A stretch of 64,000 nt of DNA from Synchiropus splendidus (Eukaryota; Chordata; Actinopteri; Syngnathiformes; Callionymidae), in NCBI RefSeq assembly GCF_027744825.2, contig NC_071334.1:69649937-69713936 (forward strand). The letters are read 5' to 3'. Both the position numbers and the translations under genes were made by a program. The notes below the pieces were generated by a model, which worked only from the letters and a program-made list of their open reading frames with translations, did no database searches and was not told where the DNA came from. Shown piece by piece: positions 54,349-64,000 of this stretch (position 1 is its first letter; the number at the start of each line of letters is the position of its first letter).

Positions 54349-56560
54349 TACAGTTAATTAATTACAATATTATTACGATTAATTGATTTTATTTAATTTA
54401 ATGGAACAGTTTGCTGGCAACAGGGAACCTTTGTGAGTGCAGGAGTTCCTGCTCCACTGATGCCACTGATGCAGCAGACACGTGGCAGCTAGGATGAGAA
54501 CAACAACAACAACCATGGAGGAATCCTCCCTGAACCAAAGCAAACAAAAACAGCTGTGCATTTGTGCAGCATGTATGTGGTACTGCATTTAGTTTTGAGT
54601 CAACAGCGATGCACCATTTGATGCCCTCAGTTTTGCAGTGAAACCGCATGTTAACTCTCTGCTGGCTTGCAGTTAAAACAAGGAACTCGTCATTCAGAGT
54701 TGCGCCGGGGCTTGATCGCTCCGACTGCATGCGAGTGGGAGGACAACGTGCATATGACACGCTCCCAGCGTGCAGAGTCAGACTGCTGAGGACGGAAACG
54801 TTGAATGATGTCTTCATCATTTCACTGGAACAAGAGGGAGGCGCGCACGTGGAGTCCACACATTAAGATTCACAGAGCGGCGCTGGTGACATCACTGAAT
54901 CATGAGCACATGAAAACAAACCATAATAGTCCGGCAACGCTGTTATCTGTGAACGATAAAAAATGCATTCGTCTTTAAATTCTGGTTTAATCATTGCAGA
55001 ATTGCTCAGTGTTGTGTGTACATCACGGAGTGAACGGCTGTTTTTGAAAAATGAAACTTCTGAAAAAAGAAAAAAGATGATGGACTGTTAAATCTGCTTT
55101 TGATGGGCGACAAGGTGCATCGACTAATATGATAGATGCAAGCATATTTAATTTAATTTATTCACCTACCCCACCGTTGAGGCAGATATTTCAGTGTGAG
55201 AGACAAAATCAGACAATAAAAAGAGAGGTCAATAAATGTGAAGTGGAGTTGAGCAGCATCTGACTGCAGCCAGTGCTTACATGGAAACTGAACTTTATTT
55301 CTCTCAAAGTCGCAATGCATGACAAAGAGGTAAGTCACATGTAATGTAACTCTCGAGAGCTATCTGAGTTGTGATTAGACTGTAGTGACACGTGTATTTA
55401 AATGCATGTCTTTTTCAAGATGGGCGTCTGTGGCTCCAGTGGCGTGACTCGTGTACTGGCCCCAGCTCAGCCGGGAGTCTGGGATGTGACGTTAAACGGC
55501 GTAAATCAAGATATTTCCCTGCATCTCAAGGGGAAGTCAGCACTTTAAAAGATTTATCGCAGCCAGCTGAAGTGTGTTCCAGATTAGCTTGTGTTCCGTT
55601 GCTGTGTGATCACACATGAACAAACACAATGTGTACTCTGACTCCGAGTTGATTTAAATAACCGTTCGGTGAATATTTATGAGCTCTGTTTGGATTTGCA
55701 TTTCTTGAGAGAATATCAGTCTTGTTTCTGCTTGTAGCGTTTTAATGCAACAAGAGCACATACGTTTATGTTAACAGGGACAAAACTGAACCGGAACAGA
55801 CGTAGACTCCGTCATCTCTGCGCTAAAAATATAACAACGATCAGCTGAGAGCAGAGTGAATTTGTCCCCTGCAGAAAGTCAGCACAGCAACGACCATAAT
55901 CTGGAGAAATGATTTTCTAATTGATGTAACTGAGCCACTCACTACACTTCTCAAATTATTACAACTGATTAACAACATAAATGATCTGCTCTCCACTGAT
56001 ATTCTTTCTCCGGCTGAAGTTATGAATTGATTCTCCTGAATGAGCCGAGCAGAATCTGTGTGTATATGAAAATGGCATGGGCCCTGGAGGCGGCAGAATA
56101 TGGGAAATCCATTTCCTGGAGTCAGCAGGCCACGCAATTGTACAAAGGACCACAGAAGACTTATAGTATGGTGTGTGTTTGCCTGCAAGCATTTCATACC
56201 TCAAGTGCAGCCTCCATCGCTCTCGGCACCATCAAGTTTACATCCAGTCCTATTCAGGTCGTAAGACACTGGGCAGAAGTTCATTCACCGTAGTGACTAT
56301 CTAAAGTCAACACCCAAGTGTCACTTGTTTCGCAGTAGTGCCTGCTGTTGAACTCCTCCATCCCGGTTCTGATGACGGGAGTACTGTCCTATCATTATGT
56401 CCACCCTTGGAAAATTAGAATTCTTCAGTAGTTTCACTCTACTGACTCTCATACCCTCACAAGAGCCTTCAGCCGACATCATGGTTGGCTAGCTAACTGT
56501 TGCTGCAGCAGGTTGGTGGGTTAGCATCACAAGCAGTGGGATTTTCCAGAGAAATACCTG
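54349..56560. other. Unassigned sequence
   Basis: No recognised repeat or exon. Open frames at 54398-54859 and 55841-56204 lack recognisable domains. Confidence 0.4.
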
Positions 56561-57239
56561 CAGTGGTACCTGGGTTCTCGACCACAATCCATTCCAGACG
56601 GCCGTTCGAGAAGCGATTTGTTCGAAATCGGAATCAATTTTTCCCATTACAGTTAATGGAAAAAGAAGGAATGCGTTCCAAGCCTTAAAATAGTCTTTTG
56701 TAGGAGTGAATGTCGAGTGTCTGCTGCAGGTGGCTGTTCCTCTATGTGTGTGGCCGCTGCATGTGGGAGGGGTTGGCGAGTGAGTGAGGTCTCTCCAGAA
56801 GTGAAGAGGTGCCCGGTGCGTGTCCAGCTCTGAATGTGCGCTTCTGTGCAGTTTGGCTGTGACAAAGTCATAAACCAAGTCACGCTCTGTCCCAGACTGG
56901 CCTCATCCCTGTCCCAGCTCCAGCCCACAACAGGACATCAAACCCTGGAGTGAGCGCTCCAGCACCTCCCCTGTGACACTCTACCACGGTCCAGTGTGGA
57001 GACAGGAAAGGTTTTACACCTCAATATGAAGAAAAAACAGTCAGTAAATGGAGCTAACGGGACACGTCTGCATACAGAGGCTGCGTTATACACAATAACA
57101 GAGCGTGTCGTGGGTCAGCTGATCGGTCCACACACGATATGTTTTTTCTGGGCTTTTCGGGGGCGTTCGCGTTCTGGATTTTCGTTTGAAATCAGAAGCA
57201 AAAAAATCTCAAAATTTTTCTTCGAACTCTACAGCACTG
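56561..57239 (-). mobile_element. Tigger-like non-autonomous DNA transposon, near full length
   Basis: It starts CAGTGGTACCTGGGTTCTCG and ends AGCACTG, followed by TA at 57240-57241. It is the reverse orientation of 41267-41965, with the central 0.45 kb nearly identical. The original left terminal region is shortened by an internal deletion just before the end. TA is not preserved at the 56560 side. Confidence 0.85.
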
Positions 57240-59590
57240 TACTTTGTCATTTGTCATTTTTACATTGTGATGTAAAACGGTAAACAGTAATAGCACAACT
57301 CCACGTGTGAATATAAATTGCAACTTATTAAAAATAAATAACAAATAAAAAATGTTTGTTTATTTGTCATTTGACTGGCGGACCATGATGACATAAATGC
57401 CCAGACTGGTGCAACCATCATTTGAATTTGGATTGCTGAGAATGTGGAGTGAAAGCAATGTGTCCTTTGATGCGACTAATTTAATCGTCTATTATAGTTA
57501 ATATAATAATAGACTTTGTTGACTGACTAGTGATTACAGCCTTAATTTGGATTGTTCTCATTGTTGTTACATTTTTTTTCCAACACAAAGGTGTCCCAAG
57601 TATATAAGCTTTAGAAACATGAAGCCTTAAAATCAAAATGTCATCACATTGAAGACATAAAAGAGAAGCTGCGCCGCTGTTATGTGCTACAGAAGGTCCA
57701 CGGTTCATGGAGGACATGTCTCAAAATGCTCCAGCAACCCTGGACTTCTGGGTCTGGCTGGAGGGAAAGAATGGATTTGCATTTTTCCACGAGTGTTTAC
57801 TGCCCTATATCTGTGTATTGTAAAATATTTTAATGTCACTATAAAAAGATTCAAAGATGTCATCCTGTCGTCTGCTGGAAAAAGACGTTTCCTAAAATAC
57901 CCAGCGTCAGTTATGATCTCGTGCTAATCTTGCTGATTTATGATTCATTCCTGCCGCTTCTTTTTGCTGGAGGAAGGTATGTAATAACTGCGCTGTACGA
58001 GACAGCGCCTGCGTGTGTGTGTGTGGCTGGTGGCGTCTTGTCGCCACCTCGTCTCCTGGCTGGTGTGGGCGGCACCGCCTGGCTTCTGGCCCAAGCGCGT
58101 CTCCTGTGATGAGGGAGGAGGACAGGCTGTCGTGAAAGGGCTAAAAACAATGAGTGTGAACGTGTTAGCAGGTGGTGTCCCGGCCTCTCTGTTGCACTGA
58201 TGCTCCCGCTCTTATTTATCCACTCTGTGCTCATTTCTGCTGCTCTGTGTTGAGTAAATAGTGGGAGGGCGAAGACAGATTTGTGATGCAGTGCCCAGGT
58301 TGTGTGTCAGGTCATTTTGATTTGGGGTTAAATAGTGATTGAGTGAACAACAGCTCATGCCTGAGGTGTTGATAGTGCCAAGGGCTCTTTCACCCCTCAT
58401 ATTGTGGCTCGGTGTGAAGCCTGTTTGGCTCAATGATTCAAGGTGTGAACACAAACAAACCGGGCTTGGGCTCAGGACTGCGCTCCACTGCCGTGCAGGA
58501 AGTTGTTGAGTTGTGTGTCGTACAGAAACAAGGTCGCTGAAGCACTCGGGTGCGTTTTAGTTTTTGTCTGAAACACACCTGATTCCATTGCCTGGATGAG
58601 TCACATTATTATGATTAATAATGTTGGATTGTCATTTTTATCTGCCATGCTCTCAGCAGAGAGCTGCTGTCATGAGGAGAAAAGACTTTCTTTAAGTTGA
58701 TGTAGACCGCTGTGATCGCTTCAATCTTTGACTTTCACTGACAGAAATCCGGTTCAGGGATGTTGGGTTCTTGTTTTTCTGCCGTGCTCTCGATCTCCCT
58801 CGGCTGTTTCTGGCTGTTGATGGAAATAGTCAAGAAAACTCACACCATGAAGTGTGTCCAACACCACGCTTAGGATTTTGTGAAGCCCATGTCGGACGTC
58901 CGTCATACACTGTGTCTACAGCTGCTGCGTGCTTCGCCCTGAACCAAAGGTCTTTAGAAGGATCGGCCGTTGCTATTGAAAGAGAAATAAAGTGGACAAA
59001 CACAAAACATCACGGCGTTGTAAGCACAGATGTCTGGCTTACAAATGTGTGCGTGACAGAGACTGCAGTGTAAGATAGGTTTCCACGTACGAGCTGCGCT
59101 GCCAGCTCAGCTGAGCAGAGGAGAGTGGCACACAGCCGGGTGTGCTGCGGAGGAAGAGGCGTGAAGCGCCACTGTAGGGCACTGAGACGGTGTGGCAGCC
59201 GAGGGAGCAACTACAACAACAAATAAAGACACTGTCAGCTGTTGGTACACATGCGAGCGCAGGGGTTTTGTTTTTGTTTCCTGGTGTTAGTCAAGCCTGC
59301 GAGCATGACCAGCACCTGGAGCCTGTGAGAGTGAGCAACACCACACTCACCATCAACTGAGTACACACCTTGCACACTTTGCTTGTTAAAATAAGTTGTG
59401 CGCACTTTCATCTGTGTCGACAAGAACCTTGAAAACTGTCTCAGCTTCTGAGCTGACTTTGTGGAGGGAGGCAGCATCAGCATCCCTTCTTCTGTTGGTC
59501 TCTGCCTTCGCTGTCCTGTACATAATGTCAGTCGAGTTCACGTCCCGTCGTGTTTAGCTGTAGGTGTAATCATTTGTGTAGGACAACCAT
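57240..59590. other. Unassigned sequence
   Basis: A GC-richer patch at 58000-58140 has no recognisable exon. Open frames at 58771-59073 and elsewhere are not assignable. Confidence 0.4.
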
Positions 59591-60226
59591 TGTTATGGTT
59601 CAAGACGCGGGGCGGGAGCCAGGTGCAGTGTTGAAAGAGTCACAGGAGGCAGGAGCGAGTCAATACAATAAGTTAATGACAAGATACAAAATATATAACA
59701 AAAGGCGTCACCGAAGCAGGAGAAGTAAACAGAAAACTAATCCAGAGCGTCACCAAAACTGGGAAGAGTCCACAACGTAATGAGTCCAAACGAAAAGCAT
59801 CACCGAACCGGGAGAAAGAATGCAAGAAGAGTCTGTAACAGGAGAGCAAACACACAATGAACAATAAAACAAAGTAAACTATCGAGGTTGTCAACACGAA
59901 CGCACGAGTCAGAGATGACAGAAGGAAAACCAAGAAGCCACACGGAGCAGGGAGAACAAAGGGAGTCAAAATATGAAAACTCAGAGCACCAGGGTTAAGA
60001 AGTAACTGAACAGAAGATCATTGAAAACGACGGATAGATGTTCGCGGGTAGAGAGGAACGAACGCAGATCACCAGCAGGAGCAGATGAAGCAAATGAGTC
60101 CAGGTGTTCTTAAGCTTGGGTGATCAGGTGTTGATGGGCTCCAGCCGTGTGCCACAGGAACAGGAAGACAGGAGGGAGAAAACAAAACAGGACTCACGTG
60201 ACCAAAATATGAGCAGAATCATGACA
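59591..60226 (-). mobile_element. Solo LTR (family L), 636 bp
   Basis: On the minus strand it reads TGTCATGATTCTGCTC...CACCTGGCTCCCGCCCCGCG and ends TTGAACCATAACA. Shared blocks with 18132-18815 are GGCACACGGCTGGAGCC, AACACCTGGA, CACCGAACCGGGAGAA (plus strand) and CAGGAGGCAGGAGCGAGTCAA. The flanking 5-mers do not match, so the target duplication has decayed or an end is off by a few bases. Confidence 0.75.
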
Positions 60227-60325
60227 CAATAGTGTTAACCTAAAGAAAGTTATGTCACTCTGACAGCCCTCAAATGACGTTGTACAAAGACATTTAATAA
60301 GAAAAAGAATAGTTCTGGGAAATAG
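60227..60325. other. Unassigned sequence
   Basis: Short gap; nothing recognised. Confidence 0.4.
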
Positions 60326-60489
60326 TATTGGGACATACTTGAGGAGCAGCAGTGGATGAGGAGGGGCCAGCAGCAGGGGGAGGAGATGCAGCAGCAGGTG
60401 AGGCAGGAGGAAGGTCCATCAAGAGAAGGCCCGTCCTTCTCCCTCTCATCATCAACATCAGGAGTGGCTCCATCCTCTTCATCTCATGA
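60326..60489 (+). CDS. Candidate coding fragment A (Q/E/S-rich), unknown
   Basis: The frame opens after a TAG with YWDILEEQQWMRRG. It is rich in Gln and Glu, then Ser (SLSSSTSGVAPSSSS), and reaches a donor-like CATGA|GTGAGG at 60489/60490 in phase 2. The downstream block at 60566 can be joined in frame. Low complexity and lack of any recognised domain keep confidence low. It may be a transposon ORF remnant; the minus strand is also open here (60294-60482). Confidence 0.2.
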
Positions 60490-60565
60490 GTGAGGATATA
60501 GCGTGATCACATGAGGCTTACGTATATGCTTTTTAATACTCAGCCAGCATTCAGATTGTCAGCAG

Positions 60566-60713
60566 TGAACTGAAGTCCAACCTACCTGATGATTCATCTG
60601 TTGCTGCTGCTGCCTCTCCAGTCGTGTTCCCTGACATCTCTCTTGGGGATGAAGGGCTCCAGGAGAGAGAGGACAGTGAAGAACAGCCACTTCATGACAC
60701 CAGATGCCACTGA
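60566..60713 (+). CDS. Candidate coding fragment B (acidic C-terminus), unknown
   Basis: After an AG (GTCAGCAG) at 60565 the frame compatible with fragment A reads ELKSNLPDDSSVAAAASP, then an acidic ISLGDEGLQEREDSEEQ segment, and stops with TGA at 60711. The acceptor is weak, with an earlier AG closer to a pyrimidine tract. The compositional match with fragment A is suggestive only. Confidence 0.2.
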
Positions 60714-61133
60714 CCGCGCCGCTCCTCGCTCACCTTCCTCCCCTCATATGAACAGACCCTTCCACTTTTACAGGACGTCTCATCTGAATTCACTCAAATC
60801 AGAAACAGTCATGATTTGTCACCATATATACATCGTTTCTACAGTCGCTATCTAAACTAGGCAGACACTGCAACAACACGATGTAAGTCAATAAAGATCT
60901 TGACTGTCCTTCCACTCAAGATTTTTCCTATTTAAGTCCCGCTAGAAGTTACAAAATGGACAATTTACGTCACGCACGGCGAGACAGGCGGAAAGTCTGC
61001 AATGTAAACAACGGCAGCGATTAGCTTCTCCTCCTCCTGCACACGTTCCTCTGCGATCTGGTCTCTCACTCGCACCGCAACCGTTCAGTCCATTCTCGAC
61101 ATAGCCCAGCCGCGTCATCTTGAGCATCAGGAA
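60714..61133. other. Unassigned sequence
   Basis: Nothing recognised. Confidence 0.4.
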
Positions 61134-61365
61134 TCACTGTATGTAGCTCAAATCCGAATCAGAGTCAAATTTATAGCCATGGTCAGGGGGAGCCCACCAA
61201 CTAGGAAAGTGCTTTGGAATAAAATAAAATAAAATACAGCAACAACAAAGGCTGTTCACAAACTCGAAGAAGCTGTTCCTGTGACAGGAGGTTCTGGTCT
61301 GGATGGACCGTAGCCTCCTGCCAGAGGGAAGAGGAACAAACAGTCCATGACCAGGGTGAGAAGGG
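61134..61365 (-). mobile_element. LINE 3'-end fragment (L2-like), reverse orientation
   Basis: On the minus strand it shows the LPSGRR-like coding end (TTCCTCTTCCCTCTGGCAGG), CCAGAACCTCCTGTCACAGG, AACAGCTTCTTCGAGTTTGT, then a (TTTTA)n stretch and the tail block GCACTTTCCTAGTTGGTGGG..CCATGGCTATAAATTTGAC. The tail matches 48386-48482 and the coding end matches 27110-27250, so all three belong to one LINE family. Confidence 0.65.
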
Positions 61366-61501
61366 TTGCCTCTTATATCCATAGTGTCGCCCACTGCTGT
61401 AGCTTAGCGATAGCTGATCGCCATCAAAGGCCCAACTCCATTGACTTTCATGTGAATCAGTCGTGTCGCCCGCGGAAGTAGCCGGTGTTGTGAACGGACT
61501 G

Positions 61502-61735
61502 TCAGACCATTGTTTCATTTGTATTGAGATAGCAGTGGTGGCAATGATTTCTTCGCACAAAGCTCCTTATGCCGACATATACAGTGGCACTGGATGTCTT
61601 CATGTGTATCTGTAATGTTTCATAAACCCCTTCTGCTGACGGCCCAAAGCCAATATCCATGTCAGCAAATCCTTTGTAAATTTGTATGGTTATACCAGGG
61701 ATAATGGCATGTTCACTCATGCCCTCTGACAACAG
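61502..61735 (-). CDS. Candidate coding fragment on the minus strand, unknown
   Basis: The 77-codon frame starts near GTTGTCAG|AGGGCATGAGTG and reads SEGMSEHAIIPGITIQIY, KGFADMDIGFGPSAEGVYE and a TVYVGIRSFVRR stretch before losing apparent coding character. Alternating hydrophobic and polar residues look protein-like. I recognise no family; a transposon ORF remnant is possible. Confidence 0.22.
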   Translation of the reverse strand: MLSEGMSEHAIIPGITIQIYKGFADMDIGFGPSAEGVYETLQIHMKTSSATVYVGIRSFVRRNHCHHCYLNTNETMV

Positions 61736-62498
61736 CCATTGTTAAATGAGCGTTTGACAGGAGGGAGCCACTGCTCTTTCCTTCAGGTCTCTGAACACGA
61801 GCTGGAATAGTCAGCCAACTAAAACAGTCGACTCATTGTGATCCAAATCTCTAAAAGCAGGCCTTGTGATTTGAGAAAGTGGGGTACGTTTAAAAACACT
61901 GTAGCCAGGAGGGAGACAAACTGTAGAGCTCTGTGCCAGAGCAATAACACGATTGGAGGCTGCAGCTGCTCCGGAGGCTTCGTCGTCTGTTTTACATCGG
62001 TGTGTTGCTCTCCAGCTTCCTGGCTGTTGTGCGCGTGTCTTCTGCCAGTCTGATTATCGAGCTAATGGTTTCGCTCTTATGACATGAAACCATCCCCTTC
62101 TCCTTGAACCCCCCTGCTGGATCTGCCACATGGAATCCTTCTTAACGTTCGCAATGATTCTGTGATGTTGTGTGGCACACTTGTGATCGTGGATGATGAC
62201 AAGGCAGGGCAGCAAAACAACAACACTTTTCATTTCATTGTATACGTCGTGATTGTTACATGGTGCCGGTGACTCGATCAGAGTGTCGTATTGGAATCCT
62301 ATTTTCTCGTTGGTGCAGTGGAAGTGTTGCGGATGGGGAGGAGGGCAGCGCCTCAGTGGGGGACACAAATCAAAGGGCTTTTGGCAGCATGGACGTGAAA
62401 GAGATATTATGAATGTTAGCGCCCCCTATTCACTCCAGACCAACGTGAACCTCCAGCTTTTCACTGATGCAAAGGCCACTTCTGACTCAGGTGCATGT
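61736..62498. other. Unassigned sequence
   Basis: Nothing recognised. Confidence 0.4.
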
Positions 62499-62712
62499 AC
62501 TGATGTTTCATGACACAGTATTGAAGGGTTGATGAGGTTTCATGATACAGTATTGACGGGTTGATGAGGTTTCATGATACAGTGTCGTGATTTTCAGAGG
62601 CCATCAAGTGGCGCTGTCCACACACCACACTGACACTGTCACATGTTGACTTAGGACACTGTTTCATCAACCCTGCAATACTGTTTCGCGATACCTCATC
62701 TATCAATCACTA
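62499..62712. mobile_element. hAT-like palindromic MITE with repeated left terminus
   Basis: The left terminal unit TTTCATGA(C/T)ACAGTATTGA, followed by (A/C)GGGTTGATGAGG, is present in three tandem versions of about 32 bp (62513-62590) before the motif block CCATCAAGTGGCGC, which is mutated. The right arm reads GGACACTGTTTCATCAACCC, then TGCAATACTG, and ends ATCAATCACTA. The central and right motif blocks are lost. Confidence 0.82.
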
Positions 62713-64000
62713 CATACAGTGTACAGATTTAAACAGCAAAACATCGGACGTCGCTTTCTCCCTTGGTGGTTTAGAACCACCAAGAATCTGTCCACAGAGT
62801 GTATGTTGACATGCATAGAAGAGTGACATCACTGACGCATCTCAGGATCCCTACTTGCGTTCTCTACATCATTTCTCTCCTAAATTAATTTTTGTGTTCA
62901 AATATTAGTTCAATTATTTCTTGATGGATTTATTTCTAATTTTGGATGGTAAAAATGTTAGAATGAAAAAAAAAAAACTTCTGAGGCTGCACTTTTGGGG
63001 AAAAGGCAGACAAATATACATAATAAAAAATAACTCAATAAAAGTAGTATTTGAAATGATAATAATAAAAATGTTGCTTGTGTGTCCTTTGCTGTACCAA
63101 AAATTAAAACTGAGAACCATACTGAGTTGAAGTGTGTCCCGTTATGCCCCTAGTGTGTGGGCATGTGTTCACCTATAATTGTGTTGAATAAAGTTATTAA
63201 TAATATTGGCTACAAAAGCAGCACAGTGATGGCAGTGCTGCGGCTGCATGCGGGCCAAGAATTGCCAATTTTTGATCATATTCGCCAAAACTACTGGGCA
63301 AAAACAGCCTTTTCATGGAGTGCGATGACTGTATGAGTAGGGCATTATACAGGCACCAATGATCGGAAATTTAGGACGTCTGGCTGAGAGTGCAGGGCGT
63401 CCATTTTGTCATGTTTTCCAGTGACGCCCCGTAGCTTTTAGCCAGTCAAAGAAAATCATCCTTGTATTTTCTCGTCCCTTTTAATTTGATTTGGGAGCTC
63501 ATAGGGTCCAGACGTGCGCTGTCATGTGTCTGCACAACGCCCAGTTCGACACTGAGGTTGTGTGGGAGAGGATGAAGCATCCAGACAGTGAGGACGTGGA
63601 TGGATGACACACAGCGGCGCTGCTCGACAGAGCCACAGCCAGGTGAACGTTGGGGATTCAGACCCATCGCGAAATGAAAAGATGTGGTGGATGTGGACCC
63701 CGAGGAGGCGCGAGCAGGAGCGCTCAGGCTGCTGGTTGTTTGTTTGCCCCGTCACGCCGATGAAAGGCTAATTGTGTCTGAGCCTGCGGACACTATTCAG
63801 TGTGCAGCAGCTGAACACACTCATCACTGTTGGGAGACGTTTAAGTCTTGTCACTTTGCCTTTGTCTCGGTGTCCAGCCCAAAGTGGGTCTGGTCTTCAA
63901 CGATCGACGATCGAGTGAAGAACGTCTGATAATTCTTCGCTTTTAAAGTGGTTTCTTTTGACCGGGCTCAGACAATCTTCTTGACATTTCCATTCAATGA
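62713..64000. other. Unassigned sequence to window end
   Basis: AT-rich to 63.2 kb, then mixed. No recognised repeat or exon. Confidence 0.4.

Noticed and set aside
1..64000. tRNA, rRNA, CRISPR arrays, prokaryotic promoters or terminators
   Set aside because: None seen; the repeat content and microsatellites indicate a vertebrate nuclear genome, so such prokaryotic features are not expected.

Overview
The window looks like intergenic or intronic nuclear DNA from a teleost fish, probably a percomorph. There is no prokaryote-like gene packing. The longest recognisable coding stretch is the 202-codon 3' end of a non-LTR retrotransposon. The sequence is crowded with (CA/GT)n and (AT)n microsatellites and teleost-type interspersed repeats: LINE 3' ends, solo LTRs, Tigger-like and hAT-like non-autonomous elements, a THAP-type transposon remnant and an integrase-like transposon fragment. 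The organism call rests on repeat content and is an inference.

Layout. 0-10 kb: fragments of one near-palindromic MITE, a solo LTR nested in one of them, an imperfect hairpin, a fold-back built from two inverted LTR ends, and a LINE 3' end. 10-16 kb: mostly unassigned, with an (AT)n tract. 16-20 kb: a degraded LINE fragment, two MITE copies lying in a locally duplicated segment, and a solo LTR with a perfect 5-bp target duplication. 21-28 kb: a common teleost LINE/SINE-type tail, half of an inverted repeat pair, a Tigger-like fragment, a degenerate GACTTG minisatellite and a fourth LTR. 29-43 kb: two more Tigger-like copies, further MITEs, a 1-kb solo LTR with an internal tandem triplication and another LTR-like block. 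44-49 kb: a GT-rich repeat, seven MITE copies and an integrase-like element. 50-52 kb: a CpG-rich block holding the only convincing start of a host gene (a signal-peptide exon with a splice donor), followed by a THAP-domain transposon remnant. 52-64 kb: the presumed first intron of that gene or intergenic DNA, with a fourth Tigger-like copy, a fifth LTR of the first family, weak coding-like fragments and a last MITE.

The most striking pattern is the MITE family, about 19 full or partial copies in 64 kb. Copies are bounded by TAGTGATGGG...CCCATCACTA, and one copy has a perfect 8-bp target duplication (GCGTTCCA), which points to the hAT superfamily. Each arm of the palindrome carries a match or near match to the vertebrate CTCF core consensus CCASYAGRKGGCRS. 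Twelve matches are perfect, and intact copies hold a convergent pair. The element may therefore spread paired insulator-type sites through this genome; occupancy cannot be judged from sequence alone.

I see no rRNA, tRNA, CRISPR array or operon. Functional statements about the host gene are limited to secretion or membrane targeting of its product.
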